DNA from: Miscanthus floridulus
Lineage: Eukaryota > Streptophyta > Magnoliopsida > Poales > Poaceae
Reading direction: 5' to 3'
DNA: 64,000 nt
Assembly: GCF_019320115.1 (NCBI RefSeq)
Contig: NC_089585.1
Span: forward strand, 140,725,426-140,789,425
Below the pieces are notes generated by a model. It was not told the origin of the DNA, did not search any database, and was given only the letters and a program-made list of their open reading frames with translations. Below, piece by piece: positions 54,694 to 64,000 of the stretch; within the stretch, counting starts at the first letter, position 1, and the number at the start of each line of letters is the position of its first letter. The translations under genes and the position numbers were made by a program.

Positions 54694-56599
54694 TGAAAGC
54701 TCTAGTTTGATTTTGGTGAATTGATGAAACCCTAAGTGCTAACCTAGTTTATCAAGTGATTATGAGATAGGTAGCACACTCTAAGTTGTGAAGCAAACAA
54801 AGATCATAGCATGATGAAGATGATGCCATGGTGATGATCAAGTGCTTGGACTTGGAAAGAAGAAAGAGAAAAACAAAAAGCTCAAGGCAAAGGTATAAAC
54901 CATAGGAGCTATTTTGTTTTAGTGATCAAGACACTTAGAGAGTGTGATCACATTTAAGTTTGATAGCCGTACTATTAAGAGGGGTGAAACTCGTATCGGA
55001 ATGCGGTTATCAAAGTGCCACTAGATGCTCTAACTCATTGCATATGCATTTAGGATCTAGTGGAGTGCTAACATCCTTGAAAATGTTTGTGAAAATATGC
55101 TAACACATGTGCACAAGGTGATACACTTGGTGGTTGGCACATTTGAGCAAGGGTGAAGAAGATAGAGTTGAAAAGAAGTTAGTTGCGCTAGTTACAGAGT
55201 GACCGGACGCGTCTGGTATGGTGACCGGACACGTTCGGTATTTGGCAACGAACTCAGCGACCAGACACGTCCGGTGTGAATCAGCAAACGCAGTGTTCAG
55301 CAGAACAGTTGATCGGACGCTGGCAGTGTCCGGTCCGGTGTGACTGGACGCATCCGATCGAGCGTGGATGCCTACTGTACTCCACCGGACGCTGAGGCTC
55401 AGCGTCCGGTTAGTTTCTAACAGACGCGTCTGGTCAGCCCTGGTGGTTTACTGGACTCGACCGGACTCGACGGCTCAGCGTTCGGTCGTCGGCAGAATGG
55501 GCAGCAACGGCTATGTTGGTTTGAACTGGACACGTGGCAGTCAGGGAGCTACCGGACACGTCCGGTAGGTTGACCGGACTTGTCCGGTATTCACGGTCGG
55601 AGCGTCCGGTGCATTCTGACCGGAGCGTCCGGTCGATGCGTAGTCAGCCAAATAATTGAGCCAACGGCTCTATTTCGTGGGGGCTTCTATTTAAGCCCCA
55701 TGGCCGGTTGAAGCTCACACCTTTGGCCATTTTCATTGACATAGCAACCTTGTGAGCTTAGCCAAAGCCCTCCCACTCATCTCCATCATTGATTCATCAT
55801 CTTTGTGAGATTGGGAGAGAATCCAAGTGCATTGCTTGAATGTTTGCATCTAGAGGCACTTGGTGTTCATGTTTCGCTGCGGATTTCGCTTGTTACTCTT
55901 GGTGGTTGCCACCACCTAGACGGCTTGGAGCAGCGAGGATCATCGAGCGGAGGTTGGTGGTTGTCTCCGGCTCCGATCGTGGTGATTGTAAAGGGTTCTT
56001 GACCTTTCCCCGGCGGAGAGCCAAAAGGTACTCTAGTGGATTGCTCATGGCTTGTGTGATCCTCATCTTATGTTGGTTGTGCGGCACCCTATTGAGGGTT
56101 TGGCGTGTGAAGCCAATTAGCGCGTGAACCTCCAAGTGAGTGAATCGCCACAACGAGGACTAGCTTGTCGGCAAGCAAGTGAACCTCGGTAAAAATCATT
56201 ATGTTCATCATTGATTCCGAGGTGATTGGTTTTCATTGTTATTCATCCTTGTGATTGATTGGTTTCTTCATCTACACGGCAGTATAACCTTCTTGATGAC
56301 TCTCTTTATTTTATCGCAAACTAGTTGACAAGCTCTTTAGTGTAGCTAGTTGTGAGAACTTGCTTGCTTGGTTGGTGTGGCTCTTTAGTTAGCCTTTGAG
56401 AGCTCACTAACATAGGGTAGTGTCATAGTTTTTGTGTGAATAGACACTATCTAAACTAGAATTGTGGTAGGTGGCTTGCATTTTGAGTAGGCTAGCGCAA
56501 CACTTGCTTCGCCTCATAATTGTCTAACTATTTTTGTTAAGTGTTGTTGTAGAAATTTTTATTAGGCTATTCACCCCCTCTAGCCATTAGGACCTTTCA
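54694..56599 (+). repeat. 5' LTR of the Copia element (1906 bp)
   Basis: It begins TGAAAGCTCTAG and ends GGACCTTTCA, so the termini are TG...CA within short inverted repeats TGAAAG/CTTTCA. The first 313 bases align with the 3' LTR with six substitutions and one single-base indel. The middle (55200-55640) is rich in CCGGAC/GTCCGG motifs. A short frame near 55805-56127 is not a gene. Confidence 0.9.
55200..55640. repeat. Palindromic ACCGGAC...GTCCGGT motif cluster within the LTR
   Basis: About a dozen variants of the 14-base palindrome ACCGGACRYGTCCGGT or its halves occur in 440 bp, for example ACCGGACACGTCCGGTAGG and GACCGGACTTGTCCGGTATT. CpG-rich clusters are known in Sirevirus LTRs. The function is unknown and could be regulatory. 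Confidence 0.75.
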
Positions 56600-56601
56600 A
56601 G

Positions 56602-56614
56602 TGGTATCAGAGCC
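56602..56614 (+). other. Primer binding site (initiator tRNA-Met)
   Basis: TGGTATCAGAGCC, two bases after the 5' LTR, is the standard plant Copia primer site complementary to the 3' end of initiator methionine tRNA. Confidence 0.92.
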
Positions 56615-56656
56615 GAGGTCACCATGATTTGAGGCTTAACAACCTTCGGTGTAAAA

Positions 56657-58732
56657 ATGGCTCAAATCAACAACACAAAGAAGCCACCCCAATTTGATGG
56701 CTCCAACTATCCCTATTGGAAGGCCAAGATGACAACTTATATCAAGTCAATAAATAGGAATGTTTGAAAGGTGGTAGAAACCAAAATTGAGATTAAAGAT
56801 CCAGAGAATCCCACCGCGGCCGAAGAAGTAATTCTCCAAAACAATGACATTGCTCTAAGTGCTATTCATGATGCAATTGATGAAAGAACATTTGAGCAAG
56901 TCAAAAATATTGAGATGGCTCATGAGGCATGGAAGAAGTTGGAAGAATCATTTGAGGGCACTCAAGCCGTGAAGGGTGCAAAGGCATACATCCTCAAAGA
57001 GAAGTTTGCAAGCTTCAAGATGAAGGAGGATGAAAGTATGCCGGAGATGTTTCATAGGCTTCAAGTGCTTGTCAATGATCTTAAAGCACTTGGAGAAGAG
57101 GTGAAGGACAAGGACTTCTCCCATAAGTTCTTAAGGTGCTTACCTTCAAGATTTGGCATATTGGTCACCATTCTAGTAAGAAGCGGTTTGGACACCATGA
57201 CACCAAACCAAGTATTGGGAGATATAATGACCGATGATACTTATAGAGATGATGATGAGAAGGAAGAAAAGAAGGAGAAGAAAGATGACAAGAAGGATGA
57301 CAAGAAGAAGAGCATGGCATTCAAAGCCACATCATCCAAGGGCAAAGCTAAGCATGAAACATCAAGTAAAGAAGATGAATCTTGGGATGATGATGATAAG
57401 AAGATGGCTCTCTTTGTCAAGATATTTGGCAAGTTCATGGTGAAGAAGGGCTACCGTGCTAGAAGAAAGAAGTCTTTATCCAAGAACAAAGAAGAGTCAA
57501 GATGGTGCTTCAAGTGTGAAAGTAAAGATCATCTTGTTGCTCAATGCCCATACAATAGTAACAATGATGATGACAAAAAGAAGAACAAGAAGAAGGACAA
57601 GAAAGAGAAGAAGGACAAGATGGCATTCAAGAAGAAGAAGGGTGGTTCATATGTAGTCACTTGGGATAGTGATGCCTCCTCAAGTGATGATGATGATGAT
57701 GATAGTGATGATAACAAGACCACCAAGAAGAAGGTTCTTGCAAGCATTGCCATCAATGAGAAGCATTCTCTCTTCGAATCTTTATCATGCTTCATGGCTA
57801 AGGCCACTAAGGTACAATCTTGTGATGATGAAAGTGATGAAGAACATGATGATGAAAATGAACATAAAAATGAAAATGATAGTGATAGTGATAATGATGA
57901 ACCCACTAAAGATGAATTATTTGACATGCTAGAAGATGCTAGAGAACAGTTTGACATCAAGAGAAGGGAATGCAAAAGCTTGCGTAAGGAACTAAAAGAC
58001 CTTAAGCAAGCCTTTGATGAGCTCAATGCATCTCATGAGAGGCTAGAGGAAGCCAATGAGAAGCTTGGCAAAGCTCATAAAAAGCTTGAAAAGGCTCATT
58101 CATCTTTGCTTGATGAGCAAAATACAAAGAAGCATGTTAAAACTTGTAATGTAGGTTTAACTTGTGATATAATTGATGAATTATTATCTATGCCTATCAT
58201 TGTTCCTCCCACTAACCCTTCTTGTAGTACTTTTACTTCTACCTCATCTAGTAGTGATGATTTCACTTGTGATGTCTCACTAATGGTTGAGAATGAGAAT
58301 CTCAAGAAGGAGGTCAACAAGCTCACTCATACTTTGGCTAAAGCCTATGGTGGTGAGGACCGCTTGCTTATGTGCTTGGGTAGCCAAAGAGTTTCTCTCT
58401 ACAAAGAAGGATTGGGCTATACCCCCAAAAAAGGTAAGGCGTCCTTTGCTCCTCACAAGACTAGTTTTATGAAGAACAATGGTCGGTTTTGCACTAGTTG
58501 CAAGCAAGTTGGTCATAAAGAGCAAGAGTGCAAGAACAAGAGCAAAAATGCTAATGTATCCTCCCTTAAGCTTGATTCATGCTATATGCTTACTAAGGGT
58601 ACAAATGGTATGAAGGCTAAGTTCATTGGTAAACCATGGATGGGCTCAAAGAAGAAAGCCATTTGGGTACCAAAGAGCTTAGTGACTAACCTTCAAGGAC
58701 CCAAGCAAGTTTGGGTACCTAAAAAGAATTGA
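56657..58732 (+). pseudogene. gag region of the Copia element, with a premature stop
   Basis: The natural start is probably the ATG at 56657 (MAQINNTKKPPQFDGSNYPY). A TGA at about 56765 cuts off the first ~36 codons; the remaining frame 56771-58732 is open for 653 codons. It has a UBN2/retrotransposon gag domain, a zinc knuckle CX2CX4HX4C (CFKCESKDHLVAQC), very acidic Asp/Glu/Lys tracts, a predicted coiled coil (about KELKDLKQAFDELNASHERL onward) and a second knuckle (CTSCKQVGHKEQEC). Gag forms the particle and packages RNA. The length and coiled coil are Sirevirus-like. It ends in a frame different from pol. Confidence 0.85.
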
Positions 58733-58742
58733 TCTTCTCTTG

Positions 58743-61700
58743 TAGGTCAATTACAAAGACGAAGGAAGGCATTGGGTTCTTGATAGTGGGTGCACTCAAC
58801 ACATGACCGATGATGCAAGAATGTTCAACTCAATCAACACCAATGACAATGAAGTCTATGATAGTATCACATTTGGTGATAATGGCAAAGGCAAGGTCAA
58901 AGGGCTTGGTAAGATTGCAATATCAAATGACATGAGCATATCCAATGTGTTGCTAGTAGAGAGCTTGAACTTCAATTTGCTATCCGTGGCACAATTGTGT
59001 GATCTTGGATTCAAATGCATATTTGGGGTAGATGATGTAGAAATCATAAGTGTAGATGGCTCTAATTTGATCTTCAAAGGCTTTAGATATGAGAATCTAT
59101 ACTTGGTTAATTTCAATGCTAGTGACGCTAGATTATCTACATGCTTGTTCACTAAGTCTAGCATGGGTTGGTTATGGCATAGAAGGCTTGGTCATGTTGG
59201 AATGAAACAATTGAACAAATTGGTTAAGCATGACTTAGTTAAAGGCTTGAAAGATGTTGTGTTTAAAAAGGATAAGCTTTGTAGCTCTTGTCAAGCCGGC
59301 AAACAAGTTAGAAACACCCATCCTAAGAAAAGCATGATGAGCACTAGTAAAGCATTTGAGTTATTGCACATGGATTTGTTTGGACCAACACAATATACTA
59401 GTATCGATGGAAACAAATATGGCTTTATAATAGTGGATGACTACACTAGATACACATGGGTATTCTTTCTAGTGGACAAAAGTGATGTATTTGCAATATT
59501 CAAATTATTTATCAAGGACATTCATAATGAGTTTGAAACAACCATCAAGAAAGTTAGAAGTGACAATGGTAGTGAGTTCAAGAACACTAGAATTGATGAG
59601 TTGTGTGATGAATTTGGAATTAGACATTAATTCTTGGCCAAGTACACACCTCAATCAAATGGCCTTATTGAGAGAAAAAAATAGAACACTCATTGATATG
59701 GCAAGATCTATGCTTAGTGAGTATAATATGAGTCAATGTTTTTAGGCCGAAGCTATCAACACGGCTTGCTATTGTAGCAACCGCCTCTATTGTCACTGAT
59801 TGAAAGAGAAGACACCATATGAGCTCTTGAATGGTAGAAAGCCCAACATTGCATATTTTCAAGTCTTTGGTTGTAAATGCTATATCTTGAAGAAAGGCAC
59901 AAGATTGGGTAAGTTTGACAAGAAATGTGATAAAGGATTCCTACTTGGTTATTCCACTACAAGCAAAGCATATAGAGTTTGGAATTTGGATAGTGGTACT
60001 CTTGAGGAAGTTCATGATGTTGAATTTAATGAAACGAAGGGTTCACAAGTAGAGAATGAGAACTTGGAAGATGTTAGAGGCATTCAACTTTCAAATGCCA
60101 TGAAGAACATAGATATTGGTAAATTGAGGCCTAGGCAAGTGAATGATGATGAAGATGATCAAGTGCAAGTGTTCTCTAACTCAAATGTGCAAGATGATAC
60201 AAATCAAGCTAGTACAAGTGGATCTCATGACAATGAACAAGATCAAGTGGCTAGTATATCATCTTAACCCAATGATCAAGCAAGTGCAAGCAATCAAGTT
60301 CCAATGCTCTAACCAACCAATATTGCAAGAGATCATCCTTTGGACACTATCATTGGTGATATTTCTAGAGGTGTACAAACAAGATCAAGATTGGCATCAT
60401 TTTGTGAACACTTCTCATTTGTGTCATCTATTGAACCAAAGAAGATAGATGAAGCATTGAAGGATGTTGATTGGGTGAATGCTATACATGAAGAATTGAA
60501 TAACTTCATAAGAAATCAAGTATGGGAATTAGTAGAGAGACCAAAGGGATACAATGTGATTGGAACTAAATGGGTCTTTAGAAACAAGCAAGATCAAGAT
60601 GGGATAGTAGTAAGAAACAAAGCAAGATTGGTAGCACAAGGTTATACACAAGTTGAAGGTCTTGACTTTGAAGAAACATATGCCTCGGTTGCTAGATTGA
60701 AAGCAATTAGAATCTTGCTAGCCTATGCTTGTGCCTACAATTTCAAGCTCTATCAAATGGATGTTAAGAGTGCATTTCTCAATGGCTACATCAATAAAGA
60801 AGTATATGTTGAGCAACCTCCTGGTTTTGAAGATGATAAGAAACCCAACCATGTATACAAGTTGAAGAAAGCATTGTATGGCTTGAAGCAAGCACCTAGA
60901 GCATGGTATGAGAGATTGAGGGATTTTCTACTCTCTAAAGGGTTCACAATGGGCAAGGTTGACACCACTCTTTTCATCAAGAAGATTGGAAAAGATCTAT
61001 TTGTATTATAAATATATGTTGATGACATCATATTTGGATCAACCAATCAAGACTTTTGTGATGAATTTGGAAAGATGATAGCTAATGAGTTTGAGATGTC
61101 CATGATTGGAGAGTTGAGTTACTTCCTTGGTCTTCAAATCAAGCAATTAAAGAATGGTACATTTGTGAGTCAAGGCAAGTACATCAAGGACATGATCAAA
61201 AAGTTTGGCATGAGTGATAGCAAAGTCATTAGCACACCAATGGGAACCAATGGCAACTTGGATAGTGATGCAAGTGGAAATATGGTGGATCAAAAGTTGT
61301 ATCGGTCTATGATTAGAAGCCTACTCTATGTGACCGCATCAAGGCTGGATGTCATGTTTAGTGTATGCATGTGTGTAAGATTTCAAGCCCCACCAAGAGA
61401 AAGTCATTTGAAGGCTACAAAGAGAATATTGAGGTACTTGAAGCATACACAAAATATTGGTTTGTGGTATCCCAAAGGAGCAAAGTTTGAGCTAGTTGGT
61501 TACTCCGACTCAGATTATGCGGGATGCAAGGTTGAAAGGAAGAGCACCTCGGGCACATGTCAATTGTTGGGAAGATCACTTGTTTTATGGTCATCAAAGA
61601 AGCAAAATAGTGTTGTATTATCAACCGCCGAAGCCGAATACATATTCGCCGGTAGTTATTGTGCACAAATACTTTGGATTAAGGATGGCAGCGGTTCGGT

Positions 61701-62535
61701 TTCGGGTCGGATATCCGCGGGTTTCGGTTTTGGTTCGTGGTTTTTGCCCATGGTTTTTTGGGTTTGGATACCCGAAATACCGCGGGTTTGGGGCAGGTTT
61801 GAAAAATAACCCGTGGAGCTCCATCGGGTACCCGAAATAATTCGACCTACTAAAGGCCCATTAGGAACCCGCGGAGCTTATTGGTTTCTCTTAATTTTCA
61901 CAAGCAGAAGGGTTGCTGTGAACTTCTCCCTAAATTGTTGTTGTATTGTCCCTGAACTTGGTGTTAAAGACTTGTATTGTTACTGTACTCGCCTGGTATT
62001 GTTGCTGAAATTATTAGTGAAATTGTTGCTGTATTGTACTATTACTGTATTGATTAAGACTGGTATACTGTGCACTGTGTTGTTCATGTTCGGGTTTCGG
62101 GTACCCGCGGATTTCGGTTTCAGGGATGGATTTTCACCCGAATCGGTTTTTGGGTCGGATTCGGATTTTTGGTTCGGGTTTTGGTTTCGGGTGCCCAGGC
62201 ACTCCACCCGATCTGAACCCTCCCCGTTGCCATCCTTACTTTGGATGAAGGCCACCTTGAGTGACTTTGGAATCAAGTTCAAGAAAGTGCCATTGCTATG
62301 TGACAATGAGAGTGCAATCAAGTTAACCAACAATCCGGTTCAACGTGCAAGAACAAAGCACATTGATGTCCGCCACCATTTCATAAGAGATCACCAATAA
62401 AATGGGGACATTTACATTGAGAGTGTAGGCACCGAAGATCAACTTGCCGATATATTCACCAAGCCATTGGATGAGAAAAGGTTTTGCAAGCTAAGGAATG
62501 AGTTGAACACATTTGATTTCTCAAATATGTGTTGA
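58743..62535 (+). pseudogene. pol region of the Copia element, disrupted
   Basis: Domains in order: aspartic protease (active-site D-S-G in WVLDSGCTQHMT, 58.78 kb); integrase zinc-binding HHCC part (WHRRLGHVG ... CSSCQAGK); integrase core (LLHMDLFGP, VDDYTRYTWVFF, RSDNGSEFKN); reverse transcriptase ([31 protein letters not shown], and YVDDIIFGS at 61.0 kb); RNase H (SDSDYAGCKVERKSTSGTCQ); and the DIFTKPL end near 62.46 kb. Breaks: stops at about 59628, 59742, 59797, 60265, 60310 and 61009, a frame change near 59680 in an A run, a 559-bp insertion at 61680, and a stop at 62398. No functional enzyme can be made from this copy. Confidence 0.88.
61680..62238. mobile_element. hAT-type non-autonomous insertion in the Copia RNase H region
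   Basis: The ends TAAGGATGGCAGCGG and (inverted) TAAGGATGGCAACGG are perfect apart from one base and are flanked by the identical 8-bp duplication CTTTGGAT (61672-61679 and 62239-62246). An 8-bp target and a TARGG-type terminus are hAT hallmarks. The interior is non-coding, with repeated CGGGTTTCGGTTTYGG and (inverted) ACCCGAAATC motifs near both ends. Copia coding sequence resumes directly after the second duplication. Confidence 0.92.
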
Positions 62536-63687
62536 TGCACTCCCCACTCATATGACATGCCTCTTCTTCAAGCAATCCAAGGTAAAAGTTGATTGACATG
62601 GCATACATCCTTGCTAAGGACATGTTTAGTGCATCCAGTCATATTTTTAATCTTATTAGGACCTTCAAATGGTTCAATTTTATTAGGCTCATTCATGAAA
62701 ATCAAATGAATTTGATGTTCATATGGTATCACTATTGCTTCTATGCTTAACTTGATCTAGTGATGGCATATGACATGTTTATGGGCTTGTAAACCTAGTG
62801 TTTAATCTAGAAAATGAGCCCTAAGTGTTTAACTCAACATGGTACAAGATAACCCTTATCTAGAGGTATGAAGAAGCTTGTCCTTGGATCAAACCGAGTT
62901 AAATATCTTTGGCATATATTCTAGTTTGAACCAAATTCGGAACTTTAATCCTCATCCCATTGATTGACATTGATAATCTCGACCCTACAAGTATTACTAT
63001 CTATATTTTAAACCTTTGTGGTCATTGATGACAAAGGGGGAGAGAAACAAAGATAGTAGTAAAGATAGTGAAAAAGGGGGAGAAATATCATAAAGGGAGA
63101 GAAACATAAAGATATCTTAATATATGACATAGGTGGAGAGATATGACAAAGGAAAGGGATCAACTAAAATTTTGAGCACACAAGTAGGGGGAGCAAGCTC
63201 ATGAACTTGTATGGTGCATTTGAATGTGCATTTTATATGTTTGCTTGCATGGCATAAGTTCTAAATTCAAAATATCCATGCTTGTGTGATATATGCTAGT
63301 TGTAAGATTAAATGATAAAATGAAATCACTAGATAACTTTTATTTTCAAAATGTTGTTTCCAAGTGGTATCAAGCTAACCATGATGCTAAGGGGGGTATA
63401 ATGGTGCACTCTAATTGGTATCATGCTTCAAAGGTCCATCTTTTATACCTTAGCATCATTTGGTAGACATTGACTCCTATATTTCCTATCCAAGCATATG
63501 TGCAAGCTACTATTCAAACTCTTAGCACATATATAGGGGGAGCAATTGCTACCATTTGGGGTTCATGAAACTTGTCCATATCCTTTTACACATAGTAAAT
63601 ATGCTTGGACAAGCAACATGGATTCAATTGAATTTCAATTCATATCTTTGTGAAAGGGTTGTCATCAATTATCAAAAAGGGGTAGAT
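62536..63687. other. Region between pol and 3' LTR with multiple purine tracts
   Basis: There is no protein. Purine-rich AAAGGGGGAGAG-type tracts occur at about 63035, 63074, 63131 (degenerate), 63186 and 63534, plus AAAAAGGGGTAGAT directly before the 3' LTR at 63687, which is the presumed primer for plus-strand synthesis. Repeated polypurine tracts upstream of the 3' LTR are a described Sirevirus feature. Confidence 0.75.
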
Positions 63688-64000
63688 TGAAAGCTCTAGT
63701 TTGGTTTTGGTGAATTGATGAAACCCTAAGTGCTAACCTAGTTTATCAAGTGATTATGAGATAGGTAGCACACTCCAAGTTGTGAAGCAAACAAAGATCA
63801 TAGCATGATGAAGATGATGCCATGGTGATGATCAAGTGCTTGGACTTGGAAAGAAGAAAGAGAAAAACAAAAAGATCAAGGCAAAGGTATAAACCATAGA
63901 AGCTATTTTGTTTTAGTGATCAAGGCACTTAGAGAGTGTGATCACATTTAGGTTTGATAGCCGTACTATTAAGAGGGGTGAACTCGTATCGGAATGCGGT
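63688..64000 (+). repeat. 3' LTR of the Copia element, cut by the window edge
   Basis: It begins TGAAAGCTCTAGTTTGG, aligned with the 5' LTR start. Only the first 313 bases are inside the window. They show about 2% difference from the 5' LTR. Confidence 0.92.

Larger units (their letters stand above)
54694..64000 (+). mobile_element. Sirevirus-like Ty1/Copia LTR retrotransposon (right end outside window)
   Basis: Two long terminal repeats (54694-56599 and from 63688 on) start TGAAAG, and the left one ends CTTTCA. A primer site complementary to initiator methionine tRNA follows the left LTR. Gag with coiled coil and zinc knuckles is followed by protease, integrase, reverse transcriptase and RNase H in Copia order. 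The 1.9-kb LTR, large coiled-coil gag and repeated purine tracts before the 3' LTR point to the Sirevirus genus. Stops, frame changes and a 559-bp insertion make it non-autonomous. The left flanking five bases are ATCGG; the matching right flank lies beyond the window. Confidence 0.9.

Overview
This window is nuclear DNA from a grass, most likely a panicoid of the sorghum, sugarcane or maize group. I infer this from GC-rich intron-poor genes beside AT-rich intergenic DNA, many short inverted-repeat elements of types common in grasses (Stowaway, Tourist, hAT-like), CACTA elements with GCCGAGTG subterminal repeats, and a Sirevirus-type Copia retrotransposon. No species assignment is possible from sequence alone.

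Layout. 1-5.4 kb: broken gene and transposon fragments (an IQ67-domain gene fragment, a NAM-associated/SANT-like ORF, a LINE 3' end, several MITEs). 5.4-12.2 kb: two paralogous calmodulin-like genes in divergent orientation (5461-5961 minus, 11700-12161 plus), separated by MITEs, a minisatellite, a phospholipase D fragment and a complete 1.2-kb non-autonomous CACTA element with a CAT target duplication. 14.3-14.9 kb: a two-exon heavy-metal-associated isoprenylated protein (HIPP) gene. 15-18 kb: minisatellites, a 290-bp direct repeat pair, and a broken fragment of a helical-bundle domain found in grass kinases. 18-36 kb: a decayed CACTA element of about 18 kb with a transposase pseudogene, a second Transposase_24/Ulp1-type pseudogene, and a roughly 3.5-kb AT-rich array with a 1.04-kb higher-order period. 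38-39.1 kb: a four-exon gene for a small EF-hand-like membrane protein. 41.6-47.3 kb: a ten-exon chloroquine-resistance-transporter-like (CLT) gene. 48-54.7 kb: MITEs, an inverted array of palindrome-ended units and AT-rich DNA. 54.7-64 kb: a Sirevirus-like Copia element running off the right edge, broken by stops and frameshifts and carrying a 559-bp hAT insertion in its RNase H region.

Five genes look intact: two CMLs, HIPP, the EF-hand-like membrane protein and CLT. They do not form an operon or obvious cluster apart from the CML pair. Shared themes are calcium sensing (CML pair, weakly the EF-hand-like protein) and metal or thiol handling (HIPP, CLT), but a functional link is only inference. 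Transposon-related sequence accounts for well over half of the window.
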